Assembly (NCBI GenBank): GCA_963575745.1
Contig: CAUYUJ010015693.1
Coordinates: forward strand, 677,932 to 741,931
Length of the DNA: 64,000 nucleotides
From: Prorocentrum cordatum
Lineage: Eukaryota; Sar; Dinophyceae; Prorocentrales; Prorocentraceae
Reading direction: 5' to 3'
A program made the position numbers and the translations under genes. This document shows positions 11,220-22,704 of this stretch, one piece after another (the first letter of the stretch is position 1; each line of letters begins with the position of its first letter). Under the pieces are notes generated by a model. It had not been told where the DNA came from and ran no database searches. It saw only the letters and a list, made by a program, of their open reading frames with translations.

Positions 11220-12660
11220 AGGTGGTGGTGGTGGGTTGGTGGTGGTGGTGATGTGGTGGTTGGAGATGGTGGTGGTGCTGGTGGTGGTGCTTGTGCTGGT
11301 GTTGGTGGTGGTGGTGATGCGGTGGTTTGTGGTGGTGGTTGTAGTTGTGGGGGTGGGTTGTGGTCGTGGTGTTGGTGGCAGTGGTGGTGTGATGGTTTGT
11401 CGTGATGGTTGTGGTGGTGGTAACGGTTGCGACCCGACGTGGGTTGTGGTGGTGGTAGCGGTTGTGATGCGACGTGCGTTGTGGTGGCGATGGTAACAAC
11501 AATACTAGTAGTAGTTGTGATGGTGGTGTGGTGTTATGTTGTGGTGGTGGTGGTGGTTGTGGTGGTGGGTGTTGGTGCTGGTGCTGGTGGTGGTGGTGGT
11601 TGTTGTGGTGCTGGTGTTGGTGGTGGTGTGGTGGTTTGTGGTGGTGGTGGTGGGTTGTGGTGGGGGTGGTGGCGGTGGTGGTGTTTGTGGTGTGGTGGTT
11701 TGCTGTGTGTTGTGGTGGCGGTGGTGGTGGTGGTGGTGTGTGGTGGCGGTGGTGTGTGGTGGTGGAGGTGGTGGTGGTGGTGGTGGTGGTGGTGGTGGTG
11801 GTGGTGGTGGTGGTGGTGGTGGTGGTGGTGGTGTGGTGGTGGTGGTGGTGGTGTGGTGGTGGTGGTGGTGGTGGTGGTGGTGGTGGTGGTGGTGGTGGTG
11901 GTGGTGGTGGTGGTGGTGGTGGGTGGTGGTGGTGTGGTGGGTGGTGGTGGTGGTGGTGGTGGTGGTGGTGGTGGTGGTGGTGGTGGTGGGTGGTGGTGGT
12001 GGTGGTGGTGGTGGTGGTGGTGTGGTGGTGGTGGTGGTGGTGGTGGTGGTGGTGGTGGTGGTGGGTGGTGGTGGTGGTGGTGTGGTGGTGGTGGTGGTGG
12101 TGGTGGTGGTGGTGGTGGTGGTGGTGGTGGTGGTGGTGGTGTGGGTGGTGGTGGTGGTGGTGGTGGTGGTGGTGGTGTGGTGGTGGGTGGTGGTGGTGGT
12201 GGTGGTGGTGGTGGTGGTGGTGGGTGGTGTGGTGGGTGGTGGTGGTGGGTGGTGGTGGTGGTGGTGGTGGTGGTGGTGGTGGTGGTGGTGGTGGTGGTGG
12301 TGGTGGTGGTGATGGTGGTGGTGGTGGTGGTGGTGGTGGTGGTGTGGTTGTGCTGGTGCTGGTGGTGGTGGTGCTGGTGGTGGTGGTGGTGGTGTGGTTG
12401 TGGGTGGTGTGTGGCGGTGGTGGTGATGGTGATGGCTTATGGTGGTGGTGTGGTGGTTTATGGTGGTGGTTGTGGTGGGTTGTGGTGCATTGTGGTGTGT
12501 TGTCGTGGTGGGGGTGGCGGTTGTGGTTGTGGTGGTGGTGTGGTGGTTTGTGGTGGAGGTGGTGGTTATGGTGGTGGTGAGTTGTGGTGGTTGCGGTGGT
12601 GGTGGTCGCGGTGGTGGTGGTGGTGTGGTGCTTTGTGGTTGTGGTGGTGGTAGTGGTGGT
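11220..12660. repeat. 1.4 kb GGT trinucleotide tract
   Basis: Almost uninterrupted GGT/TGG repeats, purest at 11760-12340, with occasional GTGGGTGG phase shifts. The poly-Val/Gly/Trp and poly-His/Thr frames of up to 633 codons are artefacts of the repeat. Confidence 0.97.
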
Positions 12661-12830
12661 GCGGCCTTCGGGTCTTCCCGCCACCGTGTCTTGGCGTTGG
12701 GTCACACTTCTAATGGATGCCTCTTGGGGTCTCGTCAGAGGGGTCTCGGGGGCGTCTGGGGAGCATGGGTGAGGTTTCCTGGGCGCCTCTTGGACTTATC
12801 CGGGAACTTCCTAAAGGCCCCCGGTGGCTT
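12660..12830 (+). repeat. Flanking duplicate, right of the GGT tract
   Basis: CCTTCGGGTCTTCCCGCCAC, AATGGATGCC, TTGGGGTCTCGTCAGAGGGG and TTTCCTGGGCGCC are the degenerate counterpart of 11060-11215. The stretch then passes into a short G-rich minisatellite. Confidence 0.7.
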
Positions 12831-13369
12831 TTGGGGAGCGAGGGCTCGATATGGCGATTTGGATTTTCCCACTGCGGCCTCTGGGCTCTCTCTGGTCATC
12901 GTCGCTGTTTCCCCGCCGTTGGTGCTGCCGGCCGCCGCCAGCGCAGGCGCCAGCACCGGCACCGATGAGGGGGGGGGCGGGGGGGGTTCGACCGCACACA
13001 CCCCCAGAGGGCCGGAAGAGAAAAGATTGGGGGGAGTTAGAATATCCTTCTTCTTTACAGGGGGAAGGGGTTTGGACCCACCCCCCCTTGGGAGGAAGGG
13101 GGGGGGTTGGGGGACGGGGGGGTTAGGGGGAGTGGAGCCCCCCTTGTGGTTTTGATCGACGGCGCCGAATGTTGGGGGGGGGGCCGTGCGACCCTTTGTT
13201 TGTATGGTTATGTTCAACAAGGTTGGATTTCCTTATGATTTCTTGTGCATCTCCATCATCGATTGCCACGTCGATTGTGGTCGTACTGCAGGAGGAGGAG
13301 CAGGGATATGGAGAAATCCCGAATGCAATATCATTGTATTCGCATTGTTTTCCGATTGTATTCCGCTGT

Positions 13370-14640
13370 GGCGGCCACTGCAGATCCCCCAAGCAGAATC
13401 CTCTCATAGCAGCCTTCACAAAGGGATTCCTTTTGTGGCGACCTTTACACAATGGTTTTCAGCGTGGGGGATCTGCAGTGGCGGCACCGTGAACCCAGGA
13501 AAGCTAGAGAGGAGAACGGGAAAAACAGAAAAAATAGGGAAAGGCTTATGCTTTCACAGGGAAAATCAAAAAAACTAAGCAGACCTGTGACTGTCGGTAC
13601 TTCTATGGTGCAGACGCTCCACTATTGAAATCATAGCCTCTATACTTGGAATCCTTTTGCAATAGCCTTTACCAAGGGCTTCCCTTTGTGGCGGCCTTAA
13701 GCAAGGGTTTTTCATTGTGGGGGGATATGCAGTGGCGTCACTTTGAGCCCAGGAAACCTAGAGAGGAAAATGGGAAAAACAGGATACACTGAAAAAACCT
13801 TTTTGCTTTCACAGGGAAAAATAGGAGAAAGCTAGGAAGACCTGTGACCGTCGGTATTTTTATGGCGCAGACGCTCCACACTTAAATCCTTTTGTAGCAG
13901 CCTTTACAACAATATCCCTCTTGCGGCGACATTGCACAAGGATTTCGAGTGAGGGGGATCTGCAGTGGCCTCCACAGTTAGAACTCTTCTGCAACAGCCT
14001 TTACAAAGGGATTCCTTTTGCGTCGGCCGTACACAAGAATTTTAGGTGTGCGAGGGGATCTGCAGTGGCGGCCCCTTGAGTCCAGGAAGCTAATAAGGAA
14101 AACGGTGAAAAAAAACATGAAAAACATGAAAAAGCCAGTGTCTTCACATGGAACAGCAAAAAACAATTAGGCATACCTGTGACTGTCGGTACTTTGCGGC
14201 ACAGACGTTCCACATTCAAAATCCTTGTGTAGCAGCCTTTACAAAAAGAATTCATCTTGTGGTGACCTTAGAGAAGAATTTTGAGTGAGGGGGACCTGCA
14301 ATGGCCTCCACACTTGGAATCCTTTTTGTAACAGCCTTTTCAAAAGGATTCCTTCTGTGGCGGCCTTGCGGGGGGATCTGCAGTGTCGGCACCTTGTGTG
14401 CGCAAAAGCTGGAGAGGAAAACAGGGCGAACCGTAAACATAGGAACAAGCTTGTGTTTCCACATGGGAAAACAAGAATAGGAATATTGATTCTCGGTATC
14501 TTTACGGCGCTGGCGGCGCTCACACCCAAAATCCTGTTGCAACAGTTTGTACCAAACGATTCCTTGGTATCCCTTTGTGCAGACTTCTATGAGCTGATTC
14601 TAGTTGTGGAGGCCACTGCAAATCCCCCATGCTTAAAAAT
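13370..14640 (+). repeat. Interspersed array with CTGCAGTGGCGGC boxes, forward half
   Basis: Three boxes alternate: GGGGGATCTGCAGTGGCGGC then CAGGAA(A)GCTAGAGAGGAAAA; ACCTGTGACTGTCGGTACTT then GCAGACGCTCCAC; and CCTTTACAAAGGGATTCC then TTTTGTGGCGGCC. The second box appears near 13585, 13845 and 14178, and degenerate near 14485. Spacing is irregular (about 250-340). Confidence 0.75.
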
Positions 14641-14649
14641 ATTGGTGCA

Positions 14650-15420
14650 AGGTCGCCAAAAACTTTGCGCAAGGTGTGAGGAGCGTCTGCACCAGAAACG
14701 TACCGACAGCCACAGATCTGCTTAGCTTTTTTTGTTTTCCCTTCGAAAACACAAGGTTGTTCCGGTTTGTCTTGTTTTCTTGTTCAGCTTCCTACAGTCA
14801 AGACGCTGAAATAAGGAACAGTTTGGGTTCGGAAGGGGCTCGATGTTCCTTAGATTCCTCCAGTGCTGTTCCTCTTGCCATCCTGGGGCACGGAGGCGCT
14901 TACAAGGCCAAGAAGGGGCTTCGTTCCTTCTTTCAGCGGCCCGACTGTACACTCGAGGTGCCGCCACTGCAGATCCCCCCCCCCGCACACTTAAAATCTG
15001 TTTGTAAGGCCGCCACAAAAGGAATCCTTTTGTAAAGGCTGTTGCAAAAGGGTACTAAGTGTGGAGGCCACTGCAGGTCCCCCTCACTTAAAATATTTGT
15101 GTAATGTCGCCACGAAATGAAGCCTTGTTGTAAAGGCTGCTACAGAATAAATGGTGGAACGCCTGCACCGTAAAAGTACCGACAGTCACAGGTCTTCTTA
15201 GTTGCTTCCTATTTCTCTCTGCGAAAACACCGGCTTTTTGTATGGTTGTTCTTTTTGTTTTCCCGTTTTCCTCTCTAGTTTTCTTGGGTTCAAGGTGCCG
15301 CCATTGCAGACCCCTCATAATGACAACTCTTTCTGTAAGGCCGCCACAAAGGAAATCCCTTTGCAAAGGCCGTTACAAACGGACTATCAGTGTGGGGCGT
15401 TTCTTTGAGAGGAATGCAGA
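14650..15420 (-). repeat. Same array, inverted half
   Basis: GTACCGACAGTCACAGGTCT at 15174, a similar segment at 14700 and GCCGCCACTGCAG at 14960 are reverse complements of boxes in 13370-14640. The whole locus is therefore an imperfect head-to-head repeat. A small transposon copy is inserted at 14795. Confidence 0.7.
14795..14947. mobile_element. Tc1/mariner-like MITE, copy 1
   Basis: A 153-bp element with ends CAGTCAAGACGCTGAAA and TTTCAGCGGCCCGACTG, which are inverted repeats with about 3 mismatches, flanked by TA on both sides (14793-14794, 14948-14949). It has no coding capacity. The TA target and CAGT termini are typical of the Tc1/mariner superfamily. It lies inside the inverted half of the 13.4-15.4 kb array, where related array units give the empty site. 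Confidence 0.8.
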
Positions 15421-15451
15421 AAAGTTGGGAGAACGATGAGTTGGATATATC

Positions 15452-15670
15452 ATGAATGAAATTCAAGGTGAGTCATCAGATCACGGATTAGCAATGCTTG
15501 TAGAACAGCGAAAAGCGTGGGTTATCATCGCACAACCGAAGGGTCCTACAAAGGGGGCCTTCCCCCGGTTCGACACGCGCCGCCGACTGTTCCCAGGGCA
15601 GGCGCCCGTGAAGCGCGCTCTCTCGAAGGCGAGAAAGCAAACGTCCTTCAAAAACACAAGGGAAATCTGT
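15452..15670 (+). CDS. Possible exon of unknown function
   Basis: The frame starting MNEIQGESSDHGLAML continues with mixed composition (EQRKAWVIIAQPKG, then KRALSKARKQTSF) until it enters the G-rich minisatellite at about 15680. No family is recognised. The ATG at 15452 is the first in the open frame. It may be the start of a gene disrupted by the repeat, or chance. Confidence 0.3.
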
Positions 15671-15995
15671 GATTTTTGCCATGTTAGGGGCTCCCTGGGG
15701 AGTGCTCTTGGATGGCTCTTGGGCCGTCCGGGGGCTATGTGGGGCGTCTTGGAGCGATCTGGCGGTGTCCCGGACACCTCTTGGACCATTGGAGGTCTTC
15801 TAGGGGGCCTCTTGGCCTTTTTGGGGACTTCACGGGGGGCCCCGGGAGCGACGCCCAGACCATCTCTGGTCGGACCTTGCTGAGGTACTTGTCGGCGGGG
15901 GACCCCAAGGGGCGGCCCCGCTCGCGCGAACTAGAAAACTCTGAACCAGTCACCGGAGATCTTAGCACGCCTCTGGCCCGTTGGGTCAGCGAATT
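15660..15995 (+). repeat. Dispersed repeat, partner of 3020-3390, with G-rich minisatellite
   Basis: Same motif order as 3020-3390 and near-identical over the final 60 bases (CGGAGATCTTAGCACGCCTC). The downstream flanks then diverge, which marks the element's end at about 15995 and 3390. Confidence 0.75.
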
Positions 15996-16295
15996 GTTAT
16001 CGTTCTACGTCCTCATACCCCTTTTCATCTTCCCTCCTCCCCACCCGGATCCTACTGCTCCTGAAACAGTCTGTAGACATGTTGGGCTGGCAGTCTTGAT
16101 TATCCAGAGTTAATCGTCTCGAGGTTCACGGAAATACTCGTTTGCCGGGGTCCCACATCTTGCATTTTAGCATCTTACAGCAGCGCCAGATCGTGGTCGG
16201 CATTGAAGAGCGGATAACGGATTGGAGCACGCGCGGGAGCAGGAGAAGCAGCAGGAGCAGGAACACACAAACCGAGGATGGAGACGGAGGGTGGT
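15996..16295. other. Unique sequence; nothing recognised
   Basis: Short competing frames only. Confidence 0.3.
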
Positions 16296-16372
16296 GAGGT
16301 GGAGGGGGAGGAGGAGGAGGAGGAGGAGGAGGAGGAGGAGGAGGAGGAGGAGGAGGAGGAGGAGGAGGACGA
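16296..16372. repeat. GAG trinucleotide tract
   Basis: About 22 GAG/GGA units, pure over 60 bases. Confidence 0.95.
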
Positions 16373-16549
16373 CAAGGAGGCCCGGCGGAGCGAAGGACAC
16401 GTTCGCGCTTGGCGCCACGCTTTTGGTGCCTCCGCTCGTCTCTCTTCGCGCTGCACCGTCCACGCCGACCGTTTCGATCAGCGCAGTGCTTCGCCCCAGC
16501 CTCGCACAAAGTCTCGTCGCTGGGTAAGGGCGTTTTCTTCCTTGCGGCG

Positions 16550-16850
16550 CATGGAGAGAGAGAGAGAGAGAGAAAGAGGGAGAGAGGGAGAGGGGGTAGA
16601 CACATATACGAAGAGGGAGAGGGAGAGAGAGGGGTAGACACATGATACGAAGAGGGAGAGGACGAGCACGACCAGGGGGATGAGGAGAGAGAGAGAGAGA
16701 GAGGGATCGGCAGCAGGGGAAGAGAGGGAGGACCAGCAAGAGGAGGTGGATGGTAGAGCGCGGAGAGGAGGAGCAGGAGGAGTTGAAGGAGAGGGGAGCA
16801 GAGGAGGAGGAGGAGGAGGAGGAGGCGAAGGAGGAGGCAGAAGTTCACCA
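16550..16850. repeat. GAGA and GAG tracts
   Basis: AGAGAG runs at 16553-16580 and 16684-16705, GAGGGAGAGG blocks between them, and a GGAGGA run at 16800-16835. Confidence 0.85.
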
Positions 16851-17390
16851 AGCGCCGTGTGCCCGCTGAGATGTGTTGCTGCCCGGTGGCGCAGAAGTCT
16901 CATAAGAAGCGTGGGCATCTCACGAAGTTGATCAATCGAAAAAGAACGTGCCATTACACTTCTCTTAGCCATATGGTTTGTCGTACGTCTATCCTGCAGA
17001 GGTAGAGTCGAGGCGACGAAATAATGAGCACGCTGGGCGCGTTGATCCTCGGGTGTGTCTTAGGCCAGCCAGCAGACAAGCTAGCTTGAGTTTGAAGAAG
17101 ACGGGGGTCGTTTCTCATCCGCACATCCTTGCGACCGCAGTTCAATCCCAGCCGACTGTCCATTCCTTTCGTGTTGCGAATGTGAACATGTGATAAAGGC
17201 CAGTGCTGGACAACTCGGAGGGTCCCAGTAATCGAAGACGCAAGCGGCGAATCACCGCCGCCCCATGCCTTGTGGAAACGCCCATGCGGCCAACCGTTGG
17301 GGCGAAATATGGCAAAGTTATTAGACTGTGTGCTCCCCTTGACGTTGTGGAACCTCTTGGGGGAACACTTGGGAGAGGAAGGGAAAGGAG
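16851..17390. other. Unique sequence; no supported gene
   Basis: Frames of 60-96 codons on both strands around 16950-17490 compete, and none has a recognisable motif. GTAATCGAAGACGCAAGCGG, GCGAATCACCGCC and GAAACGCCCATGCGGCCAA at 17228-17300 recur in similar form at 18215-18290, so at least part of this is a dispersed repeat. Confidence 0.35.
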
Positions 17391-17399
17391 GAGAGGGAA

Positions 17400-17465
17400 G
17401 AGAAGGAGGAGGAGGAGGAGGAGGAGGAGGAGGAGGAGGAGGAGGAGGAGGAGGAGAGGGAGGAG
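17400..17465. repeat. GAG trinucleotide tract
   Basis: About 20 GAG/GGA units. Confidence 0.95.
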
Positions 17466-17474
17466 AAGAGGAAG

Positions 17475-18130
17475 TCTCTTGAGGCCCTCGTAGTGCCTCC
17501 TGGCGGGGTCCTTGAAGCCTCTCGGGGGCCTCTGAGGGGCCTCATGTGGGCCTCCTGGGGCCTCGTGGGGGCCTCCTGGGGCCTCGTGGGGGCCTTCTGG
17601 GGCCTCGTGGGGGCTTCTGGGGGCCACAGATACATCCATAGGGGCTTCTAAGTAACCTCTCGGAGGCCGTCTTGGGGCTCTCTCTGGGCAGTCGTGGGTC
17701 CCTCTTTGTGCATTGTAGGGCCGCCTTGGAGGTCTATGGGGCCCTCTTAGGGGACCTCTTGGGTAGTCTTGGGACCCTCTTGTGCCGTCATACGGGCCTC
17801 TTGGGCCGTCTCAGGGCGATTTTGGGGGCATATAGGGGCCGTCCTGGAGCGTCGGGAACCCGAAAAAGCGAGAACGCTAAAATCACTAAAAAAGCCATGG
17901 GGGATATTTGATGTTGGCCTCCCGGAGGTCCGCTTGGAGCCCTTTGGGGGCGTCTTGGGGGCCTCTCGAGCCGTCTGGAGGACGTGTTGAGCCATCTTGG
18001 GGCCATCTTGGTCGTCTTGGAGGCACCTTGGGACCGTCGTTGAGGCCACCTTGTCCGCCTTGGAGGCGTCTTGGAAACTATCTTGTGCCATCTTGGCCGT
18101 CTTGGTGGCGTCGGGGGCCGCGCTTCCCAG
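17475..18130. repeat. GGGGCCTCTTG-type minisatellite, copy 5
   Basis: CCTCGTGGGGGCCTCCTGGGG units at 17510-17620, then the usual degenerate units. The core GAGCGTCGGGAACCCGAAAA, AGCGAGAACGCTAAAATCAC lies at 17847-17890. Confidence 0.85.
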
Positions 18131-18339
18131 CGCTAAGGCGCCTTTCCGGCTGGCTGCCGCGATCGGCCGAACAATGTGGCATGCCAGGCACCCCTTGAAT
18201 AAATCAGCGGAGGGCGGCGGATCGAAGACGCCTGTGGCGAATCGCCACCGCCCCTTGCCTTTTGGAAACGCCCATGCGGCCAAAGGTTGTGGCGAAGCCT
18301 GGCCAAGCAATTGGACCATGTGTTCCCCAGCCGTTGGGG

Positions 18340-18450
18340 CTGGGAAAGGAAAGGGAAGAAGGAGAAGGAGGAGGTGGAAGAGGAGGAGGAGGAGCAGGAG
18401 GAGAGGAAGGAGAAGGAGGACGAGGAGTAGAGGGAGGAGGAAGAAGAGGA
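18340..18450. repeat. GAG-rich trinucleotide tract
   Basis: GGAGGA and GAAGAGGAGG runs between two minisatellite copies. Confidence 0.85.
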
Positions 18451-18469
18451 GGCCTCTTGAGGCCATGTT

Positions 18470-18850
18470 TGTGCCTCCTGGAGGGGCTCCTGGGAGACTC
18501 TCGGGGGCCTCTGAGGGGCCTCTTGGGGGCCTCCTGGTACCTCGCGGGGGCTCCTGGGGGGCATTTGGTGGACCTCTCGGCCTTCGGAGGCCGTCTTAGG
18601 GCCCTCCCTGGGCAGTCGTAGGTTCCTCTTTGGGCAATGTTGGGCCATCTTGGAGGGGCCCTCTTTGAGCCTCTTGGAGGCATCTTGGAGGCCTCTTCGG
18701 GCGTCTTGGGAGCATCCTGGGCCGTCCTGCGGCCATCTTCGGCGTCCTGGAGCGACATTTCAGCGACTTCGGGGCCCTCGCGGGGCCGTCTCGGAGGCCT
18801 CTTGGGGCCCTCGTGGCCCGTCCCAGGGCCCTCGCGGGGCCGAGACAGTC
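18470..18850. repeat. GGGGCCTCTTG-type minisatellite, copy 6
   Basis: Starts with CTTGAGGCCATGTTTGTGCC, parallel to the start of copy 5, and preceded by the same kind of GAG tract. Copies 5 and 6 therefore share left flanks: a unique segment, then GAG, then the minisatellite. This suggests a local duplication of about 1 kb. Confidence 0.8.
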
Positions 18851-19039
18851 ATGCGACAAGAAGACGCCGCCTGGGCCCCAGGGGGCCAGGCAGTCGGCCC
18901 CAGAAGACTTGGCGGTCTGGGATTCAGGCCCCTCTTTCAGGATTGAGGATCGAAGCTCCACGGAATCAAGCAAGGAGCGTGATAACACTCCACCTCGCGC
19001 CTCAAGGGCGCGGTGGCGGATCTATGTGTATATATTCAC

Positions 19040-19098
19040 GTGTATACATATATATATATATATATAAAGAGAGACAGAGACAGAGACAGAGACAGCAC
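19040..19098. repeat. TA and AGAGAC microsatellites
   Basis: TATATATA at 19048-19068, then five AGAGAC units. Confidence 0.9.
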
Positions 19099-19099
19099 G

Positions 19100-20695
19100 T
19101 GGTGCAGGAGTTATTCACGGGCAAGATCCTGTTTCCTGGGAAGTCTAACAACGATATGTTGAGGTCACGGGCTCAGCATGGTGCGGCGCCGGCGTGTTAA
19201 ATGCACAAGCGGTGAGTCACAAGGGGTGCCGACCGTTTTTGTCATGGTTCGTCAGAAGTGATGTTGGCGTGTTCAAGCTGGAAGCTGCGAAAAGAGTAGT
19301 GTGCATAAGTGTGTGTGTCTGCCAGCCCGCCTAGTTGTCTCATCTGATCTCTGACCGAAGCGTGTCAGGCTCTGGTCGAAACGCGGCACCCATTCGCAGC
19401 CCACGTTGCAGGTTCTTGGGGCATCTCGATGCGTGCGCGTGCGCATTCCGGCATAAGCGGTCTAGCGCGAATTTCCAAGGATGTTTGTATGCCCCTGACA
19501 CCGGATACGAAATAGCACTGCGCTTACTTTCACTAGGGGAGGAGATGGGAAGGCAAGGGGGACAATGCAGTACGAGGTGACATAAGCTCAGCTAAGGCAG
19601 GGCAAGGCAACAGCAGGTTGAGGCGACCAATGTTGAGGTGCGATCAGAGTGTAGGACATAGTGCTGGATCCCGTCGCGCAGGCAACGCATGACACGGAGT
19701 ATCAGCATGTCCACACGCAATCGACCCGATCATGAAGAACTCCCACCCTCTTTAATTTGACCTTGCTCTTCAGCGGCTTCCAGGAAGCCAGCTTGGTTCA
19801 TTGATCCCCTGCACACGCACAGGGCTGCATGCACAAGGCTGGCTCAGCGCTTGGTCGATAATTTGCTCAAAGTTTTCTTGGGCAAATAAATTCTGAATCA
19901 CCGTAGTCGCTGCATCGCGAGGCGTCGTGAACGGTAGATCCTTCGTCTGCCTCCCAATCGTCTTCCCCCCTTCTCCTCTGACTCCTTCGAATGTGCGTTC
20001 GACATGGTCGGTGCGCCCCTCAACTGCTGGCTCCGCGATCTATCTAACAGCCACCTTCCAGACCTCCGCCGCCATGAATGAAGGCGCGGCGTCGAGGCTA
20101 GGCTCAGGAGCACCTCCGGCCCAGCCCTTCGTAACAGGGAGAGAGGTGGGGATGGGGAGGGGAGGGGAGCGTGGAAGGGGGGCGTGAGAAATAAGCGTGC
20201 AAGCCCGTTGCCACTGGCAGCCAACAGCTCACTGGGAAGCAGGAGAAGGAACGAGGACGGTGAGGAGTGGCGTGAGAGGGGGGAGGGAGGTAGGGAGGGA
20301 GGCAAGGGGGAAGTGAGCAGCAGAGTCGTGAGCAGCAGAGTCTCCCACACCGAGCCGACTTGCGAAGGCTCCGAGATACGGAATGGTCTCCCAGCGAGCC
20401 GAAGCTCAGCGTGCGGCGCAACGCCAGCGTTCGGGGCTCGCCACTGCTCAGAAGAGGTCACGCAGCAGCTGGGACTACAGGAGGCTGAGGATATGTTGCT
20501 TCTGCTGCCGCGACCACTTTGCCCTCCACGGAGTATGCGTACGATCGGCCCGGTCAGTTTGAGCGGAGATCCTGGCACAGAATAGTGCAGTCACGCCGTG
20601 CGCGTGTTCAGTCATGCGCTGCGCCGTGCGCAAAATCAGAAGTACAGTAACGAGTATTCCCCACCCGACAGGTTGGGGTCGTTAGTTTTAAGAAC
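19100..20695. other. 1.6 kb of unique sequence without a supported gene
   Basis: The largest non-repetitive block in the left half. Frames reach 226 codons (minus, 19898-20578) and 133 codons (plus, 20184-20585), but they overlap, are Ser/Pro/Arg-rich, and show no motif I can name. A split gene may be present, but I cannot place exons. Confidence 0.3.
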
Positions 20696-20704
20696 AGACT
20701 TCCC

Positions 20705-20935
20705 GACCCGTCCACTTTGCATACCGCGGCCGCCAGATTCCCAGGTCCCCCGAGTGTCCCCGATAGTCCCGCCTCGCGCCAATCTGCATACTGCGGCCGC
20801 CAGATCCCCAGGTCTCCCGAGTGTCCCCGAGTGTCCCGCCTCGCGCCGACCCGCCCACTCTGCATACCGCGGCCGCCAGATCCCCAGGTCTCCCGAGTGT
20901 CCCCGAGTGTCCCGCCTCGCGCCGACAAATCATAA
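20705..20935. repeat. Three copies of a 70-75 bp GC-rich unit
   Basis: CGGCCGCCAGATCCCCAGGT, GTGTCCCGCCTCGCGCC and CTGCATACCGCGG recur at about 20726, 20797 and 20870. The array lies just left of the doubled ATC-rich block. Confidence 0.8.
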
Positions 20936-20954
20936 CATGGCAAGGCGGCATGAT

Positions 20955-21324
20955 AACGTACCTATACGACCACCCTTCGGGTGATAAGGAAGTTCGGGGG
21001 GGAGAAACCAACGTCTCACTCGATCGGTCTCACTATCGATCTCACGATCGATCTCACTATCGGTCTCGCTCGATCGATCTCACTCGATCGATCTCACAAT
21101 CGATCTCACTCGATCTATGTCATTCGATCGATCTCACAATCGATCTGACTATCGATCTCACAATCGATCTCACGATCGATCTCATTATCGATCTCACTAT
21201 CGATCTTGCATTCGGTCTCACTATCGATCTCATTATCGATATCACAATCGATATCACAATCAACGTCATCATCATCATCAATATCATCGTAATCAACGTC
21301 ATCAACATCATCATCATCATCAGT

Positions 21325-21368
<44 letters not shown>

Positions 21369-21376
21369 AATCATCC

Positions 21377-21408
<32 letters not shown>

Positions 21409-21566
21409 GGGACACCAGCATCATCACCTCATCATCATCAACGTCATCTTCATCGGGACACCATCATCGTCACCATCATCATCATCAACATCAGCATCGG
21501 GACACCATCATTACCATCGGAACACCAGCATCAACATCATCACCTCATCATCATCATCATGAACAA

Positions 21567-21600
<34 letters not shown>

Positions 21601-22100
21601 GGGACCCATCGTTACCATCATCATCACCATCATCATCATCGGGACACAGTCATCATCATCATCATCATCATCGGGCCACCATCATCAAAATCATAAGCAT
21701 CACCTCGTCATCATCCTCATCATCAACATCATCATCATCGGGGCACCAGCATCGTCATCATCATCAACATCATCACCGGGACACCATCATCATCATCACC
21801 ATCACCATCATCATCGTCACCATCATCATCATCACCATCAGCATCAGCACCATCATCATTATCATCTCATTATCATCTCATCATCATCATCAACATCATC
21901 AGGATCATCAACATCATCATCGAGACACCACCATCATCATCACCAGCAAGATCATCATCATCAACATCATCATTGGGACATCATCGTCACCACTATCACT
22001 ATCATCATCATCATCATCATCATCATCTAAATCGTCAACACCATCATCATCGGAACACCATCATCATCACCACCATCACCATCACCATCAGCATTATCGA

Positions 22101-22161
<61 letters not shown>

Positions 22162-22700
22162 GGGACACCGGCGGGACACCGCGCGCCACCGGCCCCCGGT
22201 GAGGAATCATTTGGTCCGGCCGCGCCTCAGCCGGAGGCGGGACACCGGCGGGACACCGCGCGCCACCGGCCCCCGGTGAGGAATCATTTGGTCCGGCCGC
22301 GCCTCAGCTGGAGGCGGGACACCGGCGGGACACCTCGCGCCACCGGCCCCCGGTGAGGAATCATTTGGTCCGGCCGCGCCTCAGAAGGGGGAGGCTTTCT
22401 TCTCGCCCGCCCACGCAGTTGCGCCTCGCACGCACGGCACGCACGAACACGAAACCGAAACCGATTTCCCGGTAGGGGGGCTCTCTGTTCCACTTCGACC
22501 TCACTCCCTCACCTCCGGTCAGAACATAGTACAGCACAATTTTACAAGCTGTGGCAGAACAGAGCATATTCCCAGGGCATACAATAGCACTCAGTATATC
22601 ACAGCACCATGCATTCCATACCATGACAAAGCAAGCATGCCATACTAAAGCATCGCAGACCTGGCCACGCCAAAGCAGAACACGTCACAGCCTCACATAA
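20955..22700 (+). repeat. 1.7 kb complex block, tandem copy 1
   Basis: Starts with ACCTATACGACCACCCTTCG. Then come about 20 TATCGATCTCAC-type 12-mers (21015-21260), a long ATC/CATCATCGGGACACC tract (21260-22165), and three direct units of GGGACACCGGCGGGACACCG ... GAATCATTTGGTCCGGCCGC (22160-22390). It ends in unique sequence with GAACACGAAACCGAAACCGA. Copy 2 follows at 22705 with the same order. Confidence 0.9.
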
Positions 22701-22704
22701 CATG

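Noticed and set aside
11236-12705. Open frames of 258-633 codons rich in Val/Gly/Trp or His/Thr/Pro
   Set aside because: They are direct translations of the GGT repeat in every register.
21117-22202. 361-codon His/Ser-rich frame
   Set aside because: Translation of the ATC tract; a second register is equally open.
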